From: Ophioceras dolichostomum
Lineage: Eukaryota > Ascomycota > Sordariomycetes > Magnaporthales > Ophioceraceae
Reading direction: 5' to 3'
NCBI GenBank assembly: GCA_003049485.1
Contig: PYST01000072.1
Location: 110,158-120,386 of the forward strand
Length of the DNA stretch: 10,229 nucleotides
The notes beneath the pieces were generated by a model. That model saw only the letters and a program-made list of their open reading frames with translations. It did no database searches and was not told the DNA's origin. Made by a program: the position numbers and the translations under genes. This document shows positions 1-8,386 of the stretch, in pieces; position 1 is the first letter of the stretch, and every line of letters starts with the position of its first letter.

Positions 1-25
1 CCCCCCCCCTCTCTCTCTCTCTCTC
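1..25. repeat. Poly-C followed by CT microsatellite at the window edge
   Basis: Nine C residues lead into an uninterrupted CT dinucleotide run to position 25. The repeat may continue beyond the window. Confidence 0.85.
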
Positions 26-2704
26 AGCCGGCCCCCCGGAAGTTCAACGCGGTGGGCGGAAGACGCATGGTCCGTCTTGGACTTGGGGAATGGCGGCCTC
101 GGCTTTCTCCGCCGACCATCCTTGCTGGCTGGCTTGCTCCTCGTCGAAGAGGCGGCAAGCGTCGGTTCCGAATTCCAGCACGGTCGGTCAGCCCACCTCC
201 CCCTCCTTTTCTGAACGTGGCAACTCGGTCGTAACTCAGACCGAGTCGTCACATCTTACTAGGAGGGAGGTGTGTGAGTATACATAGATGGTCTGAGACA
301 TCGTCGTCCGTCATCATACACGAATACGCGCCCTGCAGCAACCACCTACACATTCCGGAGTGTTTCCCCCGCTTTGTGGCGTGTAGGCAGGCCTTTTTGC
401 GTGGCACAAAGTTGAGTGGTAGGTAAGGTAGGTTGATCAAGCTTTGAGGTCAGCAATAAAGAAATTAAGCTTTTGAGCTTTAAACCACTGCCGGCGATGT
501 CAGCCTCCCCCAGATTGCGGCTTTGTTCAGTGGCTCCATTTGGGGAGCTCCGCTTTTGACAACATGATCTGGTAGTGGATGCCGCCCCGGTTCTTCCCTT
601 CTCTCCCAATCTTAGATTCTACTCTGATATATTTGCCACATCTTTTGAGGGTGAGAAGTTGGGATACTCTGATGGGAAAAGCGAATGGTAGGATGATGTA
701 TTTTGATGTGTAAGTTCATCTAAAAGCTTTTCTTGAGGAGGACACCCTCGGCCCCCAGTGTGAGGGAGACAGATCGGCCGGAAGAAGCAGCTAGTGAGCA
801 ACGAATTTCATTCCGTATCTGATCTATTCACACCCCCTTCTTCCGATTATTTTTGAGTTCTGACCCTCCTGTATTTTTTTTTCGAATAACCTCCTTCCAC
901 GGGGTAGAGTTTGCAGATCCTTTCACCCTCCTTTCCGCTCACCTTTCACTGCCTATCTAGGCAGAGTTAACCGGGCATGTACCCGTCCCAACCCTGAATG
1001 AAGTCGTTTGGGGTGACCTTGTGATCGCAGATAGTGTATGAAGAGAGGCCCGGTAGACAAGGATGTCGACGGTGGCAACTCCCGCACAGATTTCTTTCGA
1101 TTCTTTCTTTCGGGGCTGTTCAAACCCAAACTCGAGTCCTGAGCGCTCACGCTACGCGGAAATACCGAAGTAATAATAAGGCCGTATGTACGGCAGTCCT
1201 TGCTCTTTTGTAACCGGCATCAGCGTCAGGCAGTTATGGAGACCCATGGAAACGAAACACCCTACTCGAAAGACGACCTTCTTGTAGAGGCACAAGACGG
1301 ATAGCCTCCTTCCACCAGAGTGTACTTCCCTGCCGAAAGTTCTTTCTATTGGCTACAGGACTCTAACACATGGGACAAGCTCGTCAGGCAGACAGCCGAG
1401 GGTGGTCGAGAACACGGCTACTGGAGGAATGAAAGAAACGACAACATGACAATGCGTTGCACAACCCCCAAGAACAGACCTCAGTACCGCCGAAGTGAAA
1501 GAAATACTTGCAGCTCGTGACACAATGCCACTCAGACAATGAAGACGTCCCAATCTTCAGCCAATAAAACCAGACCAGCACAGTCAGCTCATGCCAAGTA
1601 GTAGTTAGTTTGTTGTTGGTTGGCTCCAACAAGATACACACGGAAGGTGGCAAGACATCGAGTAGGTAGGAAATCAAGAACATTCACCACCAAACTTTCA
1701 AGCAGAGAAGAGGAATTAGAAGGGGATAAAATGGATATATCAAGGGAGCTAAATAGATACTGAGAGGAAGTGAAGAGAAGAAGAGGCTCAAGAAAGCTAA
1801 GTTAACGCCAGGTGGGAAAAAAGTCAAAACAGCCTGCCCGCCCTGAACGCACTAACTAGCCTGTTATCGTCGTCCTCCTGGGATCGCTCGTTTGTAGTAG
1901 AGAAAAAAAAGAAAACCATCCAGATGTGAATCCGTTAACTTCAGTTTCCTGTTTCGTCTTGCCCCTTTTTTTTCCTTTTCAACGCCGGCCCAAGCAAACC
2001 CAACCTCCCCCATGATACCATAACCGTGATTTGTGTACTGTCGATTGCTCAAACGAAAAAAGGGATAAAAGAAGAAAAAGGAATAAGAGATGTGCAGACT
2101 ACCGAAAGGTGCTGCCTGGAAAACAGGGGGCGAGTACCAATACAAACCCACAGGTGAAAAAGGAGGGGGCAGAAAGTGCGAAGGGGAGCAAAAATCGACG
2201 CCTGAAGCAGCTTCGAGTCTAAAACACGAGAACCAGAGATCGACTCCAATGAGTGATCGAGACGACCACACCCATAAAGTCCTCTCCAGGTGGAAGAAGG
2301 AGAGAAGTGAGGAAACGGAGGAGTCAAAAAGGCTTGAAGAGCACCAATATGAGAGAGACGAGACCACACCAGGAACGAAAACCGCACCAGAGTTATTAAT
2401 AGACCACGGCACGGAAAAGAAAGACGCCTCCATCAATGCCGCTGCTCGACTGCAGCAGTCAGTCATCCAAGCCACCAGGGAAATGAAGGCGAAGACGAAG
2501 CTGAGCCGAAGCAGCGAGGTTGAAAGCGACTGATGAAGGTAGGGGGGTGCGTGTCTCCGAGCCGATCAAGAGTCGCGGCACGGAGGAAGAAGAAATTGTC
2601 CGTTGAAGCCAGGTCGGGCAGATAGATAGATGGGGCTGCCCGCCGCCGGGCTTGAATGGCCGTCTGTACACACGAAGCGATGGGAGATTATCATGTGGCG
2701 GTCA
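1..2704. other. Gene-free region: 3' UTR and intergenic sequence downstream of the gene
   Basis: I see no convincing coding region, RNA gene or mobile element here. The part nearest the gene (about 1860-2704) is pyrimidine-rich on the minus strand and probably contains the 3' UTR, although no AATAAA on the gene's strand was found. On the plus strand AATAAA occurs at 455-460 and 1563-1568, which could serve transcripts entering from the left, but no plus-strand exon was recognised upstream of either. A (GATA)3 run lies near 2621. Short open frames are lysine/glutamate- or serine/phenylalanine-rich, as expected from strand composition bias. Confidence 0.6.
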
Positions 2705-3025
2705 TCAGAAAGAAGAAGAAACCGAGTCCTCCGAATTCTCCGAGTTGACAAGCTCCCAGTCCGCGAGCTCCTCTCTGGCGAGCTCAGGGTCGGTGGTGGC
2801 CTGGTCGGTGGTGACCTCCTGTTCGATAGTGCCGAGTTGACCAGTGCCAACAAGAGGAGGAGGAGGATAGACGCAGACGTAGTCCTCTTCGAATGAGGTG
2901 GCGATATGATCCCTATGGAAAGGAGGAGGAGGAGGGGGAGGATAGACGTAGGAGCTCTCCTCCTCCGGCAGACTCTCCATGTATCCCAGCTGGCTCCGGG
3001 TGCGTTCTGACAGACGCCGCTGCTC
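2705..3025 (-). other. In-frame coding-like continuation after the TAG stop (106 codons, then TGA)
   Basis: The frame ending ...KYDWATRR-TAG continues without interruption as EQRRLSERTRSQLGYMESLP, then an acidic and proline-rich tail that ends SENSEDSVSSSF at the TGA of 2705-2707. Codon choice matches the upstream exon (GAG, CTC, GTC, GCC, ACC, GAC preferred), unlike the pyrimidine-rich sequence that follows the TGA. The tail holds two YV(CV)YPPPP-type motifs and a second acidic segment around DWELVN. Possible explanations are stop-codon readthrough, a recent CAG-to-TAG type nonsense change, a sequence error, or an unrecognised in-frame intron. I found no canonical branch point for the last. 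If this is translated, the whole protein would be about 1,093 residues including the TAG position. Confidence 0.55.
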
Positions 3026-6000
3026 CTAGCGACGGGTGGCCCAATCATACTTGCGATCACCACCAGGGGCAGTCGACGACACAGCAGCCTCGTGCGGACC
3101 GCCGCCTCGGTACGGCTGGCTGACGGCGATGGAGCGGCGGCGCTGGTGCTCTTCGGCAGCGGCAGACGAAGACATCGGACCACCACCACCGGATGCGCCG
3201 CTAGCCGACGGAGCCGCCCCATAGCTGCTGCCGGGGAAGAGGCCACCGCTGGGACCAGGAGCGAGGCCGGAAAGGCTGCTGCGCAGGGGCGCGGACGAGG
3301 CGACGGGCGTGGAGGCGTTGCGGCTGTGGCCCTGGTAGCGGTGGTAGGCGGCCGGGGCCGGGGTGGCGTATCCCTGGAACGACGTGGACGGGTCGAGCGC
3401 GCCCGGCTGCTGCTGCTGCTGCGGGGCCGGGGCGGCGCCCTGGGTGATGTACGCGTTGCCGCCGCCGTACGGGTCCTGGTGGTGGGCGGCGGTGGTGGCA
3501 GCGCCGAGCGTGTGGCTCGGGTACTGGTGCTGGTAGAAGAGCGAGCTGCCGCCGCCGTACGGGTTGCCGAAGCTGGATGGGGGAGGGGGAGGCGGCTGGC
3601 TGCCGGGGGCGGGACCCGGCTGCTGGTGCGGGTGGTGTTGCTGCATGAGGCTGCCGTAGTCGGGCGTCGGCTGGTGGTACGGCTGGTAGAGCTGGGAGGT
3701 CGACGCACCGCGGGTGTGCTGGGGGTAGCCGTGGGTGCGCACTGCAGGGGGCGGCGCGGCGCCGGGGTAGTGGCCCAGGTGGTGAGCGGTGGGGTAGGCG
3801 CCGAGGGTATCATACCGGACCGAGTAGTCGCTGTACTCGGGTCGGCCCTGGCTCGACGGCGGGGCAGGCATGAAGCGCATGGGAAGGGTGCTGCTCGTCT
3901 GACTACCGATGCGGCGGGCGCGCTTCGGGCCGGGGCCGCCCTGGCGGTCGAGGCCACCGAATTCCTCCGCGGAGCCGGAGCCCTGAAGATGATCGCTGCC
4001 GCCACCGACAGAGTTGCTATCACCGCCTGGAGGGGGCCGCTTGTTGACAGTCTTCTTGACCTTGGAGGAGCTGGGAGAGGTGTCCTCCTTGTCGGAGGTG
4101 ATGTTCGGCAGGATCTCGATGTCGGGGATCTGGGAGATCTCGCCCGAGTCCAGGGAGCTCTTGATGCGCGCCACGATGTCGCGGACCTCGCTGGTCGAGT
4201 AGTTGTCGCGGACCAGGCCGCGCAACCAGTCTGGCATGTGGGTGCCGGTCATGACGCGGGGGTCGCGGCCTGCGCGGTTGCCGGACTGGTTGGAGCCGCT
4301 CGAGCCACGGTCCTGCTCACGCTTGCGGAGGCGCAGGTTCCAGGAGTCGACGACGCCACTGAGGCCCCGGCGGCGGTTCTTCTCGCTCCATTGCTCGATG
4401 CGGGAGATCTGCATGTTGACAAGGTCGATCTGGACGTGCGAGTAGCCGGGGCCACTGCGGTATCGGGACCGCTGGTAGTGCTTGCGGCAGTAGTAGACCC
4501 AGACCTTGGCGGGCACCTGGCGAGTGCAGAGCTTGTTGCGGCCGAAGATGTGGGAGATGGCCTTGCGAAGCGCCGAGCCGGTGTCGCAGTCGTGCTTGTA
4601 CATGCAATGGGACTCCTCTTCAGAGTCGTAGTGGTACTCTCCATCGGGAAGCTCGAGCTCCCCGGCATTGTCACCGGCGTTCTGGCTGCTGGGGCCGGCG
4701 GCCTCGCCGTTGGCGCCGTTGGCGCTGCCCGCCGCCTGGCTGGTGCTGGAGTTGGCCTCCTCCTCGGCCGGGTCCTCGTTGACCTCGGCGTCAGATTCGG
4801 CATCTGGCGCATCCTCGCTGTAAGGGTCGATCTCCCGTGGCTCCATCTTGGCGTTTGGCTGGCCGTAGAGGACAGACGACCCAAGCTGCTGTGGCTCTAG
4901 GATTGGGGTAAATGCCAGGGAGGGTTGGAACCTTGAACGGACGCCTGGGAAGTCTGGCGCAGAGACCGCCCTCTTATGGGCGTAGAACCGATCTGTAGGC
5001 CTGTTGATCATGAGCGCCATGACAAGTTAGCGAGCCAGCAGGCAAGGCGGGGTCGGGAGAGAGAGACCGAAAATGAGTGAAAGCAAAGAAATAATAAATT
5101 CAAGAGGTCCTTCAAAAATAAGTCACAGATCAACCATCAAATAGTGACTTTCTGGTCTGATGATTGTGCTGGTAGAACAGGGGGGAATGAATGAAAGGAG
5201 ACTATGGTAGCTCAAAGAATGCTAAGTGTGATATGACGTCTAGTCTTTGACTACTATTGAAGGCCTTCCGGATGCATGTGAAGAGTCTCGAATACGGAGA
5301 TGGGCGGCCCAACCTTTGTAGCAGTGAAGTGAGGTTTGCGATGTTTCTCGCAAGCCGGCCTTAGCTCGAAATAGGTTGGCTGATCAGGTGAAGGACGAAG
5401 TAAGGACGATGAAGGGACGGTGGAATGCAAAAGAAGTGAAGTAGAGGGGAAAAAAGTGCAAATCCTTCTCGGCTCGTCTTCTAGATGGTTGCCCATACGG
5501 ATGAAGAGAGATTTACAAAGGAAGAGAGTCGTGCAGATTTTTTTTCACTCTGCCTTCTTCTGCGGATTTTGTGGGTGAAAGGTGAACAGGGGAGGAAGGG
5601 GAGAACGGAAGAGAATATAAATTTGGGCAGGTTTTGTGCTTAGGAACGCAATCTGACCAGCGGGGTGAGCTGGCGTAGGTGATGGGGGCGAGCTGGCAGT
5701 GGCAAGACGCGATACGCGTGGGTGAATAGAGAGCAACTTTGCTCGTGAATCAGAAGGAGCTTCCCATCAAGAGACCAACCTTCCGTCCGAACAACGGCTG
5801 AATATGATTGGACGCCGGGGAGAACAATCGCAGGTGAGTGAAGGTGAATAGTAGGTGACAAGGTTGGGGATTCTGCCTGCTTCGGGGCCGGGCCAGCTCG
5901 ATAACATGAGTTGGATGCCCCTGGTAGGCTCCAGGCCGTTCATGACTACCATTTCCAGCACTTCAATGCTCCGGTTGAACACCGGAAGCCTTCAGAGAGC

Positions 6001-7057
6001 TCTAGTGATTCAGGGCAGGGGTCATGTGGGGGAGATTCCTGTAGCGAGGTGAAGATGGATAGCTCACTAACCTTCCCATATCGCCCATCAAGGGCCGAGG
6101 CGCGCCGCTGGCAAAGAGGACGGCATCCGATGGTGATTGCGCCCTGCCCGGCCTGCCATCTGACGCCTCTGGAACCACCTCGCCCATCGTCGGTCCGGCG
6201 GTGACTGTGTCGAGCGAGGTCAGGGGTGTCACGTGACCAACAGGACCTGTGGTCACTAGGCGGCTATTTCCGTCCCCTTCAGTGAGTCCCGTCCCACTCA
6301 AGTTCTCGGCTCCATGGCTCCTCGCTCCACTCGCTGCCGTTACTGCCATCGCGGTGATTTCATTGCCTACAGGGCCACCTAGTCCCAGCCGCCTCGAATT
6401 CGCCGATGCGTCGCTGGTGTGGCTGTTGTTGTGGCTGTTGTTGTGGCTGGTGACGCCACTGAAGCTGTGGTTGCTGGCGCTTATACTCCGCGTGTGGTGG
6501 TGGTCTGTGTCGGGCGGCATCTTGGCTTCGAGAGAGTTGAACTCGGTGATCAGGTTAGTGAGGGGCTGAAACTCGCTGACGGTCGATAGTGAAGATATCC
6601 TCGAGTGCGAGCCAGAGTTGTTCGAAGACGCGGTCGTGTACGACGAGCTCAAGCTGCTGCGGCTATCCGAGAACTTGTGCTTGGGCGACGACGGGCTTGA
6701 AGACTCGGCAATGTTGTCTGTTGCCGTGGGCGACTCTCCGTAGAAGAACACGGGCTTGGCCGCCACTGAGGATGGTGTCCGCGACATCTTGGTGTCCAAC
6801 GTTAGCGGCAGTGAGTAACCGCCCGCGTCCCACGGTGTCCGACTCCTGTTTGGCGTTCGCGACTCGCTGCTGCTCCGTGGAGGTGGTGTCCTCTCCATCG
6901 GCGGTGTCACAACCCCCGTTGAGGCCGCTGTCGTATTACTGACTACTGACGGCGTCGGCGTTAGGTCCACCGATTCCCTCCTTTCCTCCGCTACCTTCGC
7001 TGCAGCTGCTGACGTGTTCAGCAACGACGTCACATCCATCCTGTCCGCTCTCGCCAT
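3026..7057 (-). CDS. Fungal-specific putative nuclear regulator (ORP1-like family), two exons, 986 aa
   Basis: I join 7057..6072 and 5000..3026 (986 + 1,975 nt = 986 codons plus TAG). The exons are phase-compatible: exon 1 ends with AG and exon 2 begins with G, restoring an AGG arginine. Residues 1-328 are Ser/Thr/Pro-rich and contain no cysteine. Residues 335-345 read FYAHKRAVSAP, and residues about 380-455 are acidic and Ala/Gly/Asn-rich. Residues about 460-630 form the conserved core. Basic clusters (KNRRRG, RLRKRE, GPKRARR at about residues 686-692) suggest nuclear import. Residues about 718-884 are Tyr/Gln/Pro/Gly-rich. I recall the core as an 'ORP1-like' fungal family, which is memory and not a search. 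No known DNA-binding fold is recognisable, so the transcription-regulator role is inference. The start at 7057 (GAT-ATG-G) and the methionine six codons later at 7039 (AGG-ATG-G, opening MDVTSLLN) are both reasonable. The alternative is two separate genes with ORFs 7057..6002 and 5020..3026, which the splice signals argue against. Confidence 0.8.
3335..3835 (-). other. Tyr/Gln/Pro/Gly-rich low-complexity (prion-like) region
   Basis: About 167 residues (718-884 of the joined protein) are dominated by Tyr, Gln, His, Pro, Gly and Ser with almost no hydrophobic aliphatic clusters. Examples are YSDYSVRYDTLGAYP, QLYQPYHQPTPDYG, QQHHPHQQPGPAPG, a six-proline run and a five-glutamine run. The motif PYGGG occurs twice (NPYGGGSS and DPYGGGNA). 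Such composition is typical of activation regions or condensate-forming tails of fungal regulators. That function is inferred from composition only. Confidence 0.6.
3407..3421 (-). repeat. CAG trinucleotide run encoding five glutamines
   Basis: Five CTG units on the plus strand (CAG on the coding strand) encode QQQQQ inside APAPQQQQQPG. It lies in the low-complexity tail and is a likely site of length polymorphism. Confidence 0.8.
4100..4609 (-). other. Conserved core domain with all four cysteines of the protein
   Basis: The N-terminal part (4609..4364; about residues 460-541 of the joined protein) contains HCMYKHDCDTG, then LRKAISHIFGRNKLCTR, then VWVYYCRKHYQRSRYR, and ends in a basic helix-like segment (QWSEKNRRRG). 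The cysteine spacing is C-X5-C-X19-C-X12-C, with histidines at positions that could also bind metal (HC, KHDC, CRKH). The second part (4240..4100) reads HMPDWLRGLV, then a Ser/Glu-rich helix, then ISQIPDIEILPNI. I remember this paired arrangement from uncharacterised fungal proteins called ORP1-like. It is neither a C2H2 finger nor a Zn2Cys6 cluster. Metal binding is inference from the exclusive clustering of cysteines. Confidence 0.65.
5001..6071 (-). other. Long (1,071-nt) spliceosomal intron
   Basis: The donor is AAG|GTTAGT, with its G at 6071. The branch-point candidate GCTAAC spans 5031-5026, with its branch adenosine at 5027, 26 nt before the acceptor. The acceptor is ATCAACAG|G, with the intron's last base at 5001. 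All three match filamentous-fungal consensus and the flanking phases agree. The length is unusual, because most introns in such fungi are well under 150 nt. The shorter acceptors I tried close to the donor (about 6039 and 6002) gave a too-short intron or an immediate frame stop. No conserved internal exon was recognised, though a missed micro-exon is possible. The intron holds a minus-strand CCAAT (5810-5806), an AT-rich TATA-like stretch near 5613-5624 and pyrimidine-rich tracts, so it could also hold an internal promoter. Confidence 0.72.
6072..7057 (-). other. Exon 1: disordered Ser/Thr/Pro-rich N-terminal half
   Basis: This exon encodes 328 residues plus two bases of the next codon. It begins MARADRMDVTSLLN. 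It carries many SP/TP dipeptides (TPTPS, TPPMERTPPP, RTPNRSRTPWD, SPSSPKHKF), which are candidate proline-directed kinase sites. A serine-rich block follows (SDSRSSLSSSYTTASS, then SHSRISSLSTVSEF), then a short hydrophobic helix-like segment, PLTNLITEFNSLEAKM. After that come Asn/His/Ser repeats and a glycine-rich end, SPSDAVLFASGAPRP. There are no cysteines. If the donor is ignored, the frame runs only 22 more codons into a TAG at 6002-6004, as expected for reading into an intron. No enzyme motif is visible. Confidence 0.75.
6419..6448 (-). repeat. 12-bp tandem repeat encoding (SHNN) units
   Basis: GTGGCTGTTGTT on the plus strand occurs as two perfect copies (6419-6430 and 6431-6442) plus half a third. 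On the coding strand it gives SHNNSHNNSH within exon 1. Being in frame, copy-number change would add or remove four residues without a frameshift. Confidence 0.75.
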
Positions 7058-7288
7058 ATCAAACAGCGAGGGGTCCGAAAACCCTTGCGCTTCCGCCGGA
7101 ACGCGGTTCCGAATATCGGTCTGTTCCTCCTCTTCTCGGCTCCCCTCCTCTTCTATGATCGGTTCTAGAGCCGGATCACGAAGGATTCCAGGCCCTGCGC
7201 CGGTCGTAGACCACAGAGTCGCCGTTGTCGAGGTTTGGGGGCTGTTATGGAGGACCTGTCCTCCTCGATTATCGTTCGATTCGTCCCC
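7058..7288 (-). other. ATG-less open extension upstream of the first methionine (77 codons)
   Basis: The frame of the 7057 ATG stays open from just after a TGA at 7291-7289. It encodes a plausible sequence, with ILRDPALEPIIEEEGS, an E/R-rich stretch and AEAQGFSDPSLFD immediately before MARADR. There is no ATG in it. Acceptor-like sites GAGGACAG|GTC (intron end at 7256) and CATAACAG|C lie at its upstream edge, so it may be the start of a coding exon whose initiator lies further upstream. One phase-compatible donor is GTACGT, with its G at 7452, which would give a 197-nt intron. Equally, it may be 5' UTR that is open by chance. Confidence 0.3.
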
Positions 7289-7636
7289 TCAGACAAGGTC
7301 TGGCTGCCTCCCGAGTCCGTCACAGGACTCTAATTCTCTGGAGAGCCGCGACCACCTCTGGCGCATTCCAAGTTTGACGTTGTCCTCCGCTAACGATACT
7401 CCTGTTCACAAGGCGCCCCTGGCGCGATCGAGTATCCCCTTCAGAGACGTACGTAGTCGTCGAATAGGTGGCCGAGAGAAGAGGCTACGGTTCGCTCCGA
7501 GTGGCCTCTTAACTAGGGTAGCGACGAGAGGATAGAACGACGATGAGGCTCGCTGGATACTCGTGGTTGGTTTCTGACCTGGGACGGGTTCGACTATAAG
7601 CTGGCCGGCTCGATCTGGGGTTGTGGCTTTGCGCTT

Positions 7637-7656
7637 TCTCAAGGGGTCTCAAGGGG
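7637..7656. repeat. Perfect tandem duplication of the decamer TCTCAAGGGG
   Basis: Two identical 10-bp units abut at 7637-7646 and 7647-7656, about 580 bp upstream of the first ATG. Each contains CAAGGGG, which fits both the AGGGG stress element and the BrlA response consensus known from Aspergillus (C/A, A/G, AGGG, A/G). The spacing places the two sites one helical turn apart on the same face of the DNA. Binding is inferred only. Confidence 0.6.
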
Positions 7657-8386
7657 GAGAGGCGAAGTAAACGACAAGACGTTTCCAGGGAAGTGACTTA
7701 TACGGAGTACGGCAAGACAAAGAGGGGCTCTTAGACGACGAGGGTAGGGACGACGAGGTATAGAGGGGCAGAGCGCGGGAGATCCTAGGGCTATGTGGAC
7801 CAAAGCGAGGGGAGGATCCAGGTCTATTATCAGAGGAGACCCGGCCAATATGATTATCAGACCTGACGACAGGATCGACGTTTGAGAATCGCACTGACGG
7901 AGCCGACCAGGATTGAAACACGCGAAACACCTCTGATCCGGGACCCAGCACTGCTGTTTGGTCGTCCCAACTGAGTCGACAGTGGTGGGCGAATGTGTTT
8001 GTCTGCTTCAGGCCTTGGCTGGCGCAGCGCGTAGCCCTTTTCTCTCGTCTGCTTCTTCTTCTCAGAAGTCGAGACGGGATCCGACTAAGCCGAGCAGAAA
8101 CAGCAGAAACAAAAAGAAAGAACGGGATGGGAAGGGAGGAGGGGAAGAGAGTGGAAGGTGTGAGGACGCTCAGGGCGCCACTACGGGTTAAGACTGCTCT
8201 CTTCAGGCGAGTTTGCCCCAAGTTTCTTGGGACGAGGTGTGCCGAGGCGAAGGCGGTGGCGGGATGAGCGTCTGAGGATGGTGGATGATGGATGCTTGTC
8301 GAGAACGGAATGGAGGGTACGGGGAAGGGGTGAAGGGGGAGGGAGGAAGGACGAGAGAAGAAGGGGGGACGGGGGCAAAAGATTGG
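7641..8386 (-). promoter_or_regulatory. Putative upstream regulatory region with clustered AGGGG elements
   Basis: On the plus strand AGGGG occurs at 7642, 7652, 7723, 7764, 7808, 8140, 8326, 8334 and 8362, so the gene's strand carries CCCCT. This pentamer is the stress-response element bound by Msn2/Msn4-type factors. A minus-strand CCAAT lies at 8386-8382, next to long CT tracts on the gene's strand, as is common in fungal promoters. The whole stretch is purine-rich on the plus strand, which raises the chance frequency of AGGGG. A regulatory role is therefore only suggested, and no transcription start can be placed. Confidence 0.3.

Noticed and set aside
1110..1145. TTCAAACCC-like stretch considered as a tRNA T-arm
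   Set aside because: No matching acceptor, D-arm or anticodon arm could be folded around it.
1563..1568. Plus-strand AATAAA (and another at 455-460) as polyadenylation sites
   Set aside because: No plus-strand exon upstream of either site could be recognised, so no gene end can be assigned.
2090..2533. 147-codon plus-strand ORF, convergent with the gene
   Set aside because: Its Lys/Glu/Arg-rich content follows from the purine-rich strand opposite a pyrimidine-rich 3' UTR. No domain or convincing codon bias was seen, though a small lineage-specific gene cannot be fully excluded.
2566..4023. 485-codon minus-strand ORF overlapping exon 2 in another frame
   Set aside because: It is an extreme Arg/Pro/Ser/Ala composition shadow of the real frame, with no family-like motif.
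4249..4884. 211-codon minus-strand ORF in another frame of exon 2
   Set aside because: It is a Ser/Thr/Arg/Pro-rich frame shadow over the conserved core.
3092..4900. 602-codon plus-strand ORF
   Set aside because: It lies opposite exon 2 and is Ala/Val/Arg/Gly-rich, as expected for the antisense of G/C-ending codons. The opposite strand carries the family-like sequence and the splice signals.
6002..6071. Last 22 codons of the exon 1 ORF, ending ALNH
   Set aside because: They lie beyond a consensus donor (GTTAGT) and read into the intron. Ending the protein here would leave the exon 2 phase match unexplained.
7014..7535. 173-codon plus-strand ORF
   Set aside because: It is antisense to the start of the gene and its open upstream extension, and its composition resembles a shadow.
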